From Candidatus Woesearchaeota archaeon (GTDB lineage Archaea; Nanobdellota; Nanobdellia; Woesearchaeales; JABGUJ01), in assembly GCA_018646625.1 (NCBI GenBank), contig JABGUJ010000002.1, positions 412,843 through 476,842 of the forward strand: a stretch of DNA of 64,000 bases. The letters are read 5' to 3'. The notes beneath the pieces were generated by a model. It made no database searches and was not told the origin of the DNA. It worked only from the letters and a program-made list of their open reading frames with translations. Every line of letters begins with the position of its first letter. Within the stretch, counting starts at the first letter, position 1. A program made the position numbers and the translations under genes. This document shows, one piece after another, positions 23,602 through 32,873 of the stretch.

Positions 23602-24442
23602 GAAGGTTAAGCCAAAGATCAGGGCTCAAAAGAAAAATATTCCTACCGTTTTTACGTTAGCAAACTTAGCATTAGGATTCTTTGCAATTATATCAATCTT
23701 TAACGAGATGTATAATGTGGCGTCTTTACTCATACTAATTGGATTCATATTTGATATTTTAGATGGAATGATGGCGAGATACTTGTCAGTTGCATCGGAT
23801 TTCGGTGTAGAGCTGGACTCGTTGGCAGACGCAGTAACGTTTGTGTTGACACCGTCGTTATTAGTTTTCTTTTATTTCTTTCAAACAACAAGAATAGGAA
23901 TATTAGTTTCGTTATTTGTACTAGTTTGCGGAATATTAAGGTTGGCAAAGTTTAACACGATGAAGACTAAGGATCATTTTGTTGGTATGCCAACACCATT
24001 CTTTGCAGCAATCGTAATATCGTTTATTTTTCTTAAAATAACATTAACTGAACAGGTTGCGGCAATAGTATTCTTCATATTGGCGTATTTGATGGTTAGC
24101 CCAATACAATATCCTTCATTTAAACAAAAGAACATGAAGCTGTATAAGTATTTTGGAATAGGTATAATGGCTTTAATGGCAATAGCGTTCTTGTTGAAAC
24201 TAGATATATTCTATATAGCGATAGGAGAGAATTTATTACTATGGGTTGCAGTGATAATACCATTGTTCTTCAATAAGATGATAAAAGTTAAAACGTATTT
24301 GTTTGTATTTGCGTTTGGATTGGCTTTGGCCACTATAGCGTTCTATCATGATCCAAGATTCTTGATAGTATTACCATTTATTTACTCAATCGCGGCGGCG
24401 CCGTTGTTGATAATTGCATTCAATAAAAAGGTGAAGATGTAA
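23558..24442 (+). CDS. pssA: Archaetidylserine synthase (CDP-alcohol phosphatidyltransferase)
   Basis: A 294-residue integral membrane enzyme that condenses CDP-archaeol with L-serine. The full family signature DG-x2-AR-x8-G-x3-D-x3-D is present with D69, G70, A73, R74, G83, D87 and D91. A basic, cytosolic N-terminus (1-28) precedes about eight hydrophobic segments. Its position between asd and carS supports serine as the head group rather than inositol or glycerol phosphate. Confidence 0.9.
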   Translation: MRKSKPAKRLSRNIRKVKPKIRAQKKNIPTVFTLANLALGFFAIISIFNEMYNVASLLILIGFIFDILDGMMARYLSVASDFGVELDSLADAVTFVLTPSLLVFFYFFQTTRIGILVSLFVLVCGILRLAKFNTMKTKDHFVGMPTPFFAAIVISFIFLKITLTEQVAAIVFFILAYLMVSPIQYPSFKQKNMKLYKYFGIGIMALMAIAFLLKLDIFYIAIGENLLLWVAVIIPLFFNKMIKVKTYLFVFAFGLALATIAFYHDPRFLIVLPFIYSIAAAPLLIIAFNKKVKM

Positions 24443-24918
24443 TGATAGAGAAATTTTTGATAGATTTTTTTACAAATGAAGTGGTTGTGACTATGATTGC
24501 AGCCGTAGTTATTACTCAAGTTCTTAAAGTAATAATAGATTCAATAAGGAAAGGAAAATTAGCCTTAAATGAGATTTTTGCAACAGGAGGAATGCCTAGT
24601 TCGCATTCATCAGTTGTGGCCGCGTTAACTATATCGGTGTTTGCAGTTGAAGGCGTGTCAACATTATCAGTTGTAGTTTTAGCTTTTGCAGGTATTGTTA
24701 TTAGAGACGCAATGGGATTAAGGAATCAATCGGGATTACATGCTAAAGTGTTAAACAAGATCATAAGGGATCTAAAGCTGGGTAAAAAGTTAAAAGTTAC
24801 ACATCTTAATGAATTCTTAGGTCATACTCCTACTCAAGTATTGGCGGGAACAATATTAGGAATTATCATATCAATAACAGTACATGTATGGGGATTAAGA
24901 TGTGGTTGTTTCTTGTAA
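24442..24918 (+). CDS. Divergent PAP2 (DUF212) membrane protein
   Basis: A 158-residue membrane protein of the DUF212/YuiD acid-phosphatase-related family, with GGMPSSHSS (49-57) and LGHTPTQVLAG (about 125-135) matching the SGHTP-type phosphatase motifs. It overlaps pssA by one base and carS by 19. In this lipid operon it could remove a phosphate from a prenyl or archaetidyl phosphate, an inference from context only. Confidence 0.82.
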   Translation: MIEKFLIDFFTNEVVVTMIAAVVITQVLKVIIDSIRKGKLALNEIFATGGMPSSHSSVVAALTISVFAVEGVSTLSVVVLAFAGIVIRDAMGLRNQSGLHAKVLNKIIRDLKLGKKLKVTHLNEFLGHTPTQVLAGTILGIIISITVHVWGLRCGCFL

Positions 24919-25445
24919 AAGCGATTTACTTGTTTATCCCTGCGGCACTGGCCAACATGATGCCGGTGGTTGTTAGAAAACATTTCAAATTCTTAGAAGT
25001 GTCTGTAGACTTTGGTGCAAAGTTTAGAGGAAAGAGAGTTTTTGGAGATCATAAAACTCTTAGAGGATTTGTATTCGGGATTCTAACGGCGATAATCATT
25101 GTCGGATTGCAAACATACCTGCACAGATTTGAGTTCTTTCAGAAAATAAGTTTCATTAACTACTCAGAGTATAACTTTTTACTTCTTGGATTCTTAATAG
25201 GATTTGGTGTTTTGTTTGGAGATGCTGTTGAAAGCTTCTTCAAGAGACAAAGAGGAATAGCGCCAGGTAAGTCATGGATGCCATGGGATCAATTAGATCT
25301 AGTTATTGGAGGAATAGCATTTATCTCTTTGTACTGGATGCCTCCGTGGGAGCTGATTGTGTTTACAATAATTGCTGCGCCGTTATTGCATATAGGCATT
25401 AATTTAGCAGGATATTATTTGGGTATAAAGAAGAATAAGCTTTAA
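24900..25445 (+). CDS. carS: CDP-archaeol synthase
   Basis: A 181-residue membrane enzyme that activates unsaturated archaetidic acid (DGGGP) with CTP to CDP-archaeol, the substrate of PssA. The diagnostic segments are RVFGDHKTLRGFVFG and GDAVESFFKRQRGIAPGKSW followed by PWDQLDLVIGG. I prefer the ATG at 24900 (GGGGATT upstream) over 24888. It ends the lipid operon and converges on the IMPase gene with a 4-base overlap. Confidence 0.93.
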   Translation: MWLFLVKAIYLFIPAALANMMPVVVRKHFKFLEVSVDFGAKFRGKRVFGDHKTLRGFVFGILTAIIIVGLQTYLHRFEFFQKISFINYSEYNFLLLGFLIGFGVLFGDAVESFFKRQRGIAPGKSWMPWDQLDLVIGGIAFISLYWMPPWELIVFTIIAAPLLHIGINLAGYYLGIKKNKL

Positions 25446-26218
25446 TCCAACATTTCTTTTATTTCTTTGAATGTTTCTAGATTTTTCGTTATTATTATGT
25501 TTGGCAGGACTCTTTCAAACTTATCAGGGTAAAAATCCGCACCATCAAATGTCTTGAGTACTAATCCAATCTCTTTTGCAATCAACAGACCTGCAATGTG
25601 GTCTTCAGATTCTGCTTCTGTAGATATTATAGAATCAATCTTTCCTTCTGCTAATAACTTGAAATCAACAGTAGGTGCCCAGTTAACAAATTGTCTTCGT
25701 ACTTTACTAGCAACTTTGTCCATAACCTTGTATTGATTATTAGAATTTGCGTATCCGGTGATGATCCCGACAGTTTGTTTATCAGTTAGTTTAGGACGAG
25801 AAGTTAGTTTAGTTTCATTATGAAATGCGCCTTTTCCGTTTATTGCATAGACTAAATCATCAAGCAAAGGATCGTAGATTACACCAAGAGTTAATATGTT
25901 GTTCTTGAATAAAGCAATAGACACGTTGAACATGGATATGCCCAAAGCGAAGTTGTTTGTGCCGTCAAGAGGATCTATGATCCACATGTTTTCTGAGCTG
26001 TTTTTAGAAAAACCGTCCTCTTCAGAATAGTAAGCATAGTCAGGGAATGATTCGTTAAGTGTTTTAATAATAACTTTATCTGCCTTTAGGTCTGCTTCAG
26101 ACACAATGTTTTGGTTGCCTTTGTCAGTGAACTGTAGAGCGGCATCTCTAAAGTGTTTTTTTAGAACTTCTCCCGCAGCTTTGCAAGCTTTGATCGCAAC
26201 GTCTAATTCTTCAACCAT
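25442..26218 (-). CDS. Inositol monophosphatase / FBPase-family phosphatase
   Basis: A 258-residue sugar phosphatase with the metal-binding motifs YYSEEDG (63-69), WIIDPLDGTNNF (about 79-90) and a C-terminal SEDHIAGLLIA in place of the usual WDxAAG. Archaeal members often hydrolyse both inositol phosphate and fructose bisphosphate. The substrate is not decided by sequence. It is transcribed away from the membrane gene at 26258. Confidence 0.87.
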   Translation of the reverse strand: MVEELDVAIKACKAAGEVLKKHFRDAALQFTDKGNQNIVSEADLKADKVIIKTLNESFPDYAYYSEEDGFSKNSSENMWIIDPLDGTNNFALGISMFNVSIALFKNNILTLGVIYDPLLDDLVYAINGKGAFHNETKLTSRPKLTDKQTVGIITGYANSNNQYKVMDKVASKVRRQFVNWAPTVDFKLLAEGKIDSIISTEAESEDHIAGLLIAKEIGLVLKTFDGADFYPDKFERVLPNIIITKNLETFKEIKEMLD

Positions 26219-26257
26219 AAGAATAGATTAAGATATGAGTATAAAAGCTTTTCTTGC

Positions 26258-26746
26258 TTAAAGAAAGAACATAAGGATTACGCCGATTATGAAGTAAGGA
26301 ATGTAGTGCATAAGCGTTTTACCTATTACGTTTAGTTTTATTCCTTTGAAGCAAAGAGTGATCTTTTTTCTGTTTTTCATGAAAGGTTCAGAAAAAGTAG
26401 CAGCTGCCAACATTCCGAATAAGAAAATTAAAGATGCAGTTACAATTGTGGCTTGTACTTTGAATGATAAGAAGAATGCGAATGCCAATAAAATGTAGGT
26501 AACGAAATCTTTCTTTACTAAATATAGTGCAGCAGTTAATATGATTGTAAAAAGTGCAGTTAGCCATGCATGAAATCCATAAGCGTAAAGTAAAGTAGAA
26601 AATATTCCTAAAAGTAGCGCATATTTTAGTAGATCAAAGTAATATTTGTATGGTTTAATCTCTTCAGGGGAAATAAATGCCAAAATATTTCCAGCTAGTA
26701 GTCCCAGGTAAGAGATGATCAATGCCAATACATACTCGATATACAT
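26258..26746 (-). CDS. Hypothetical multi-pass membrane protein
   Basis: A 162-residue protein with about five hydrophobic helices and no recognised domain. A TATA box (GTATATAAA on the minus strand near 26770) lies about 25 bases upstream. It is divergent from the PHP phosphatase gene. Confidence 0.6.
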   Translation of the reverse strand: MYIEYVLALIISYLGLLAGNILAFISPEEIKPYKYYFDLLKYALLLGIFSTLLYAYGFHAWLTALFTIILTAALYLVKKDFVTYILLAFAFFLSFKVQATIVTASLIFLFGMLAAATFSEPFMKNRKKITLCFKGIKLNVIGKTLMHYIPYFIIGVILMFFL

Positions 26747-26825
26747 AAGGTATGGTGAGTTAAGAACGTTTATATACTTTTCTTTGATAGATTGATTTAT
26801 ATACTAATAATATGCAGTAAAAAGC

Positions 26826-27623
26826 ATGATTAACCTACATATGCACAGCACATTTTCAGATGGCAAGAACACCATTTTTGAAATGTGTGAGGCGGCAGAG
26901 AAAGCTAAGCTGAAGATAATCTCATTTACAGAGCATTGTGTTATTGGTAATAATACTCCATTCTATTGGAGAATGAATAATCGAAGAATTGGTGCTTATT
27001 GTAGAGAAGTTGAAAGAGCTCAAGACAATTTTAAGTTGAAAGTTTTATGTGGGCTAGAGATTGATTACATTAAAGGTAAAGAAAGATTAATTGAGAAGAC
27101 TGCGGAGAAATATCCTTTGGATTTTGTTTTAGGAGCTGCTCATTTGTTAAATGGAGTTCATGTTTATGCTCAGAATTCTAAACCATTGTATGACAAGTAT
27201 GGAACTAGAGGGGTGTTTGAAAGATATTTTGATAATGCCGTTTTGGCGATTGAGTCTGGTTTGTTTGATTCTTTTGCACATTTAGATATTGTAAGAAGAT
27301 ATACTGATGAAATGATGAATACACCAGTCAAATTATCTATGTACAAAGACAAAATTGAAGAACTGATCGATGCATTGAAAACAAATAAGCATGCTTTTGA
27401 GTTGAACATGTCCTATATGTATAAGAAAACAATGTATCCTAATATGAAGATCTTAAAACTGTGTTATGGTGCAGGTTTGAGAGATGTCACGTATGGTGGG
27501 GATTCTCATAATGTTGGTAAGGTAAATAAACGGATAGACTATGGGTTGAAGATTTTGAAGGATATTGGTTTTAAGAAAGTTTGTTATTTTGAAAAAAGAA
27601 AAAAGAAAAAAATTACTATCTGA
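26826..27623 (+). CDS. PHP-domain phosphoesterase, histidinol phosphatase-like
   Basis: A 265-residue PHP-family metal hydrolase with the four classic motifs: HMHSTFSDG near the start (HxH), SFTEHC (about 34-39), an internal GAAH and HLD pair, and a late GGDSHN. Histidinol phosphatase is the usual annotation, but no other histidine gene is present, so another phosphate ester is possible. A TATA box (TTTATATA) precedes it, and a two-codon ATG-CAG-TAA lies just before the start, probably by chance. Confidence 0.82.
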   Translation: MINLHMHSTFSDGKNTIFEMCEAAEKAKLKIISFTEHCVIGNNTPFYWRMNNRRIGAYCREVERAQDNFKLKVLCGLEIDYIKGKERLIEKTAEKYPLDFVLGAAHLLNGVHVYAQNSKPLYDKYGTRGVFERYFDNAVLAIESGLFDSFAHLDIVRRYTDEMMNTPVKLSMYKDKIEELIDALKTNKHAFELNMSYMYKKTMYPNMKILKLCYGAGLRDVTYGGDSHNVGKVNKRIDYGLKILKDIGFKKVCYFEKRKKKKITI

Positions 27624-28704
27624 TTGTGTCATTGATAACTGTTTGAAAAACTGGTTTCTTTAGTACGTCTCCCGTAGAGGTTAAGGTTAAATTACCAGAT
27701 GCACCTTCAAATTTGTCTAAATTTAGTAAGTGATGACTGATAGTTTTGGAGTCTAAACTATATGTCTTGTTTATAGCTCTTGCAAGTAACATTAGTGCAT
27801 CATAAGAAGAATCTGCAGGAAAGTCAGGCTTAGCACCATACATTTTCTCAAACTTCTCAATGAACTTTGATGTTGGAGTGAAACTAGAAATTATGACCGC
27901 ATTCTCAAATGAACCTTGTGCAGGATCTTTTCTTGAGTTGTCAAGTAGAACTACGTAAAACTGCGCTGTTAACCCCATAGATCTTAATCGTCTTGCAAAT
28001 AGATGCATATAACCATAATTTGCAAATATCACCGCATCTGCGTTAGAATGAATTATCTTAGTTGCTTCCGTAGCAAAATCTGATGCTTTGTTCTCAACAA
28101 TGATATACTCAACTATTGTTCCGTTAACTGATAAGATACCATCTCTCACACCCTTTGCTTGTTCTAATTCCCAGGACTGATCAGAGCCAACAACAGCAAT
28201 ATGTTCGTATCCATCATTGACAACAGTTTTTCCCAAAGTCACACTGTTTTCATAGTCAACAGGCCAGAGATTAAAGATGTATTCGCAGGTTGGTGCAAAA
28301 TCTTTTACGCCTATCGCAGGTGAAATAATTAATGATTTATCTTGACAAGCGATTGGAGCAATTGCCTGTCCAAGTGGTGAGTAGTTTGGCCCAAGAATTA
28401 GATCTACTTTTTTGTATCTTAGCGAACGATATGCAGAAAGTGCAGACTTAGTATCATCCCCTTTGTGATCTTCTACAACCAACTCAATATTTCTCCCAAG
28501 TAATCCGCCTTCGGAATTTATTTCTTCAACAGCTAGCTGGTATCCTCTTAGCGAATTAAATCCATTTTGTGAACCGTAGCCTGCAGATAGTGGAAGAATT
28601 GCACCAATCTTTATTGTGTTGTCTTCAAATACTGTGTTTCCAGTAGTGGTACATCCAGCAAGGACTATAGTTATCAGAGCTAAAGCTATGTAATATTCAT
28701 TCAT
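27616..28704 (-). CDS. ABC-type branched-chain amino acid (LivJ-like) binding lipoprotein
   Basis: A 362-residue periplasmic-binding-type I protein with a lipoprotein signal (LALITIVLAGC). KIGAILPLSAGYGSQNGF and VVEDHKGDDTKSALSAYR are typical of the LivJ family, which captures amino acids or similar small solutes at the cell surface. No permease or ATPase genes are nearby. A TATA box and a perfect inverted repeat shared with the divergent TrmB-type gene lie upstream, suggesting substrate-responsive control. Confidence 0.85.
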   Translation of the reverse strand: MNEYYIALALITIVLAGCTTTGNTVFEDNTIKIGAILPLSAGYGSQNGFNSLRGYQLAVEEINSEGGLLGRNIELVVEDHKGDDTKSALSAYRSLRYKKVDLILGPNYSPLGQAIAPIACQDKSLIISPAIGVKDFAPTCEYIFNLWPVDYENSVTLGKTVVNDGYEHIAVVGSDQSWELEQAKGVRDGILSVNGTIVEYIIVENKASDFATEATKIIHSNADAVIFANYGYMHLFARRLRSMGLTAQFYVVLLDNSRKDPAQGSFENAVIISSFTPTSKFIEKFEKMYGAKPDFPADSSYDALMLLARAINKTYSLDSKTISHHLLNLDKFEGASGNLTLTSTGDVLKKPVFQTVINDTIR

Positions 28705-28769
28705 ATTGATCACCCAGTGTGCCTAAACAACCCTACTTAGAATGTTCAAAACGTACTTATAAAGATTAT

Positions 28770-28787
28770 TCCACCACTTATGGTGGA
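28770..28787. promoter_or_regulatory. Perfect inverted repeat between binding-protein and TrmB genes
   Basis: TCCACCACTTATGGTGGA has perfect 7-bp arms around CTTA. It lies midway between TATA boxes of the two divergent promoters (about 28757 and 28800), the position expected for a TrmB-type operator controlling both. Confidence 0.65.
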
Positions 28788-28831
28788 GTTATTCGTAAAG
28801 TATATAAATTATTAATGATTAAAGCATCTTA

Positions 28832-29593
28832 ATGGCATATTCAGTTTTGATAAAGGAAGCAGGATTGACTGATGGAGAAGCAAAAGTCTACTTAGCACTA
28901 CTAAAACTTGGAAGTTCAACTACAGGCCCAATAATAGATGAATCAGGTGTTGCCAATTCAATAATTTATAGAATATTAAATGGTCTTGTCGATAAAGGTT
29001 TAGCATCTTACATCATAAAAGAGAAAACAAAATATTTCCAAGCTGCAGAACCAAAAAGATTGCTGGATTATATAGAAGAAAGAAAAGAAAAGCTTGATGA
29101 AAGCAAAGAAAAAATAAAACAAATTCTCCCAGAGTTAATACCTCTGACTAAAATCGAGAGTAGTGTCAGAATGTATGAGGGATTTCGTGGTTTTCAAACT
29201 GCATTTGAAAATGTCTATTCCAAGCTAAAGAAGGGAGAAGAATTCTTTTCATGGGGCATACCAATCACACAAGATGAAAGATATCATTTGTATTGGAAAA
29301 GAGGACACATTAAAAGAGAACAAACGGGTGTTAAGTGTAAAATGTTGTTTGATAGAGGAACAGATAAAGAAACAATGATAAACAGAAATAGTTACAAAGG
29401 ATGTGAAGCAAGGTACATGCCCAATAATATTCAGACAAAATCATGGTTTCATGTTTATGCAGATGTTTCGGGGATATTCTTTCAAGGCCCCACCCCGCTT
29501 GTCGTCGAGATAGTTAATCAAGATATTGCGGATTCATTTAGAGCGTACTTCAATGAATTCTGGCAAGAGAGTAAACCATTTGTTTGGTTGTAA
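28832..29593 (+). CDS. TrmB-family transcriptional regulator
   Basis: A 253-residue TrmB-like protein: N-terminal wHTH (LTDGEAKVYLALLKLGSSTT), a coiled linker (about 85-110) and a C-terminal phospholipase D-like fold sensor domain (SVRMYEGFRGFQTAFENVY onwards). The family regulates sugar or amino acid metabolism in archaea. It is divergent from the LivJ-like lipoprotein gene with an inverted repeat between them. Confidence 0.88.
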   Translation: MAYSVLIKEAGLTDGEAKVYLALLKLGSSTTGPIIDESGVANSIIYRILNGLVDKGLASYIIKEKTKYFQAAEPKRLLDYIEERKEKLDESKEKIKQILPELIPLTKIESSVRMYEGFRGFQTAFENVYSKLKKGEEFFSWGIPITQDERYHLYWKRGHIKREQTGVKCKMLFDRGTDKETMINRNSYKGCEARYMPNNIQTKSWFHVYADVSGIFFQGPTPLVVEIVNQDIADSFRAYFNEFWQESKPFVWL

Positions 29594-29741
29594 ATAAACT
29601 AATAATCCCGAAAAGATTTTGATTAGTATTTAATTCTTTAAAGAATCTCAATCTAAATACTTAATTAGTTCTGATTAGTGCATTATTTTTTATGTTATCT
29701 GAATAGTCAAACTAAAAGAACTTCTTCAGTCAAGAAAATTA

Positions 29742-29966
29742 ATGAAATTTAAGCAAAAAGTAATCTTCACAAATCATGCAATGGAAAGAATGCTACGCAG
29801 AGGGGTATTTCAAGAAGAAGTTATATCCACTGTTTTCTTTCCGGCAAAGTCATTTAGAAGACATGATAAATCCTATTTTCAGAAAGATCTTGGCAGGGGC
29901 TGGATAGAAGTATGTTGTGAGAAAACACAAAGAATTATAAAGGTAATAACTGTATATTGGCTATAA
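29742..29966 (+). CDS. DUF4258 protein (toxin-like)
   Basis: A 74-residue basic protein with FTNHAMERMLRRGVFQEEV and a C-terminal RIIKVITVYW strand, matching DUF4258, a RelE/BrnT-like fold. It is followed after one base by a DUF2283 gene; such pairs are widespread in prokaryotes and regarded as putative toxin-antitoxin systems. Confidence 0.75.
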   Translation: MKFKQKVIFTNHAMERMLRRGVFQEEVISTVFFPAKSFRRHDKSYFQKDLGRGWIEVCCEKTQRIIKVITVYWL

Positions 29967-29967
29967 A

Positions 29968-30180
29968 ATGGAAATAAACTATGATAAAGAAGCAGATGCG
30001 ATCTACATAAGTTTTCTGCAAACTGAGTTTTCGAAAAACAAGAAAATAGATGATTTCACTATATTAGATCTGGATAATGAAGGAAAAGTAATTGGAATAG
30101 AACTTCTAGAGGTAAGTAAAAGATTACCAAAAGACTCAATATCCCAAATTAAAGTAAATAACTTAGTCGTTGCTAAATAA
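29968..30180 (+). CDS. DUF2283 protein (antitoxin-like)
   Basis: A 70-residue protein with the family start INYDKEADAIYISF and VIGIELLEVSKRL, matching DUF2283 (YuzE-like). It is the second gene of the pair with DUF4258 and converges on the tandem-Nudix gene. Confidence 0.8.
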   Translation: MEINYDKEADAIYISFLQTEFSKNKKIDDFTILDLDNEGKVIGIELLEVSKRLPKDSISQIKVNNLVVAK

Positions 30181-30182
30181 CA

Positions 30183-31514
30183 CTATTTAGCAATTCGATC
30201 TTCTAAAGGCACTAGTTGGTCCCAGTATTCTCCTACTAAAAACTTAAGATCAGCAGTGAACTTCTCAGGATGTTCTGTTATTTCGTCCTTTAATGCTTCT
30301 CGAGAGGGAAATTGGTAAATTCCTGCAGCTTCTTTGTCAGTAAAACCAAAATCTCCATCATAGTAGCCTACAGTAATGTATTGATCACAAAGTTCTGTAA
30401 AGCTATCGCCATCTGCACGTTTTCTGTAGGATGGAAAGTTCTCTTTTAGCACAGGATGAAGACAAATTGCTTGAGTGTTTATTGCATCAGGACAATTCTT
30501 AAGAATATTTTTCCAAGTTACTTCAGAATAGAGAGCAACAGGAATTCTCATTTCTTCTAAAAATTCGTGATAGGCCGCAACAGTGGGTGAGTCACCTAAA
30601 GGTATATGTCCGCCGACAATCTTGTCGTACATACCAGGGTTTTCTGCTTTGTTCTCAGATCTAATTTGCACATAGATCTGGCCGTCACTTCCAATTAACA
30701 AACCACCAATGTGAGAGTGTTTTACCTCTTGAGGTTTACCGTCACGTGCAGTTGCTCTTATTGCATGATGGGCTTGCTTTCTAGCAACGGTGCCAGTCAT
30801 GATACCATCCATATCAAACTCCGCAACAAGTTCTTCAGCAGTATCTTTACCTTCGAGCGCATTAGAACGTGCAATCAAATCTACTACGCTAGCAATCTCA
30901 TGATCATATGCAGCCATAAATGTTTTAAAATCCCCAGTTACTTTGCCAGGTTTACGTGACATGTATCCCCTAACTTTATCTAAAGAAGCCACTCTTATTG
31001 CAGTACCGTCATCTTCACACTTATATGGCCCATCATACACACCAACAAAAACTTGTTGAATACAAAGTTCGTTGAATGTTTTATCGTCACCAATGGCTCT
31101 TTCAGAAACATAGTTATCGTCGTAATCAACTTCAGTAATGAATGCTTGTCTTTTTACAAGTTCAGGATGATTTAATACTATGTAGGCCAGTTCTTCTTTG
31201 CTAACGATTGCAATTGGAACTTTATATTCTCTACTACTAACTTTCAATAGAGCGGCAGCAGCATCAAAACCGGTAGGAATGTGTCCACCAAGAGTTTTAT
31301 CCATCATGTCTGCGTTGTGAGATGCATCAAAATCTCTTACCGAAGTGATTATTTTTTCTAATCCATCGAACAGCATCACTCCAAGATGTTTGTGTTTGTG
31401 AGGTGCGGGTTCTCCTCGTGCCTGCGCCTCCATGCAAAGTCGATGAGACTCGGCTTTGTCAATAGTATGCAAAGGTTTTCCAAAATCAGTATCGTAAGCA
31501 ATTATTTCACTCAT
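30183..31514 (-). CDS. Tandem Nudix-like protein, second of a pair
   Basis: A 443-residue protein made of two Nudix-like units (about 1-215 and 225-443). Each has KHKH/KHSH-LG, a GGHIP glycine segment and a C-terminal HPEKFTADLK-like helix, as in IPP isomerase-type Nudix proteins. The second unit keeps an EFLEE core with Asp and His at the first Glu and Arg positions of the Nudix box; in the first the box is degenerate (KVSSREYKVPI), so it may be only a binding domain. It overlaps the upstream paralogous gene by four bases. Substrate unknown. Confidence 0.72.
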   Translation of the reverse strand: MSEIIAYDTDFGKPLHTIDKAESHRLCMEAQARGEPAPHKHKHLGVMLFDGLEKIITSVRDFDASHNADMMDKTLGGHIPTGFDAAAALLKVSSREYKVPIAIVSKEELAYIVLNHPELVKRQAFITEVDYDDNYVSERAIGDDKTFNELCIQQVFVGVYDGPYKCEDDGTAIRVASLDKVRGYMSRKPGKVTGDFKTFMAAYDHEIASVVDLIARSNALEGKDTAEELVAEFDMDGIMTGTVARKQAHHAIRATARDGKPQEVKHSHIGGLLIGSDGQIYVQIRSENKAENPGMYDKIVGGHIPLGDSPTVAAYHEFLEEMRIPVALYSEVTWKNILKNCPDAINTQAICLHPVLKENFPSYRKRADGDSFTELCDQYITVGYYDGDFGFTDKEAAGIYQFPSREALKDEITEHPEKFTADLKFLVGEYWDQLVPLEDRIAK

Positions 31515-32821
31515 TTTACAATACCTCTTTGTTCTAGCAATGCAACAAGATCTAAGAGATCATGAGTGTATTTCTCAGGATGTGCTCTCAGTTCTGCTCT
31601 TAAATGATCAATGTCTTTAACCTCAACTCCTGATGTTTCACCATCTTTGAATCTAACAGGACCATCATAACAACCGATGTATACGGCAGTGTCACAATGT
31701 TCATTCCAAGGTTGACCATCTCGCAAAGTTCTATCCTTAGAAACATAATCACTCAGAGTTGCGACCCTAGTTAATACCGCTTGGTGTCTTAGAACTTCAG
31801 GACGATTAGCGACGATTGCCGCGTAATCTTCTTCAGGCAAAACCGCAGCAGGTATTGCTAGTTCGTCGTTACATTCGTGAATAACGGCGGTGTCATACAC
31901 ATCACCCAATCCAACATGTCCAGCAATAGGTTTGTCAATCAAACCAGGGTTTTCTTTTTTGTTGGATGCTCTTTGTTGTAAGTAGAAAGATCCATCAGAC
32001 CTCATCATCATTACTCTTACGTGTCTGTGTTTTGCGGGTGCGGGTTGGCCTGCGTGAAAGGCTTCAATTAGTTCTGCATGAGCTTGTTTTCTCGGTACTG
32101 GAGCTAAAGGTCTTCCATCTAAAGAGAATTGTTGTACAAGTTCATTTGCGTTAACATTAGGAGATGGACTAAATCCGGATAAATCCTTGTACGCCACCAT
32201 TGCATGAGCATATTGTCTTACTAGTTCTTTAAGATCAAAAGTAAATCGTTCAGGATTACTTTCAACTTCTTCTTGTAAAGCATCTAAAGTACGATAAGTC
32301 ATTCCGGCGCCATTCTTGGCTTGTTGTCTAAATTTACCGTCGAAGTATGATACAAAGAATGATAATTCACAAGGTTCTTTCCAAGTATTTCCATCAGGCA
32401 ATAATCTTTCTGATTGAAAATTTCTAAGATACGCTGCTTGCCTTGTTACTGCAAGTTCAGAAGTAATATCAGGATGATTTTCTAACATAGGGAAAAAGTG
32501 TTGATCATCAAAAACCGTTGTTGCAATGCCAAGTTCTCTTGCACTCTCATACATTACAGAAGTTAGTGTTGTGTCACCAGCGGCAATGTGTGATCCCCAA
32601 GTTGTGTCTATCAATCCACCATTGTCTCTCCCACCAGGAGGACGAATTTGAAGATAAAGATAACCTTCACTGTCAACTATTAATCCTTTTGCGTGACAGT
32701 CTTTGAATTCTACAGGATCACCAGCAAAAAATTGTTCTTGCATTGCTCGATGTGCTTCTTCTTTGTCCATATTGGCCAAATCGTAGCCGCCCATTGCATG
32801 TTTAATTTTAATATCAACCAT
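31511..32821 (-). CDS. Tandem Nudix-like protein, first of a pair
   Basis: A 436-residue paralogue of the next gene, again with two Nudix-like units. The boxes read GSHIAAGD...YESARELGI and AGHVGLGD...HECNDELAI, both partly changed from canonical. I chose ATG 32821, with a GGTG ribosome-binding sequence, giving MVDIKIKHAMGGYDL; in-frame sequence upstream is less convincing. It follows a 37-residue zinc-ribbon gene, and palindromes cover the likely promoter further upstream. Confidence 0.72.
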   Translation of the reverse strand: MVDIKIKHAMGGYDLANMDKEEAHRAMQEQFFAGDPVEFKDCHAKGLIVDSEGYLYLQIRPPGGRDNGGLIDTTWGSHIAAGDTTLTSVMYESARELGIATTVFDDQHFFPMLENHPDITSELAVTRQAAYLRNFQSERLLPDGNTWKEPCELSFFVSYFDGKFRQQAKNGAGMTYRTLDALQEEVESNPERFTFDLKELVRQYAHAMVAYKDLSGFSPSPNVNANELVQQFSLDGRPLAPVPRKQAHAELIEAFHAGQPAPAKHRHVRVMMMRSDGSFYLQQRASNKKENPGLIDKPIAGHVGLGDVYDTAVIHECNDELAIPAAVLPEEDYAAIVANRPEVLRHQAVLTRVATLSDYVSKDRTLRDGQPWNEHCDTAVYIGCYDGPVRFKDGETSGVEVKDIDHLRAELRAHPEKYTHDLLDLVALLEQRGIVK

Positions 32822-32873
32822 AATATTCACCACACTATTCGTGTTTAATCTCAATCACCCCCTTTTAGGAAAA

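Noticed and set aside
30711-32706. Plus-strand open frames inside the tandem-Nudix genes
   Set aside because: Antisense shadows of well-supported genes, without promoters or homology.
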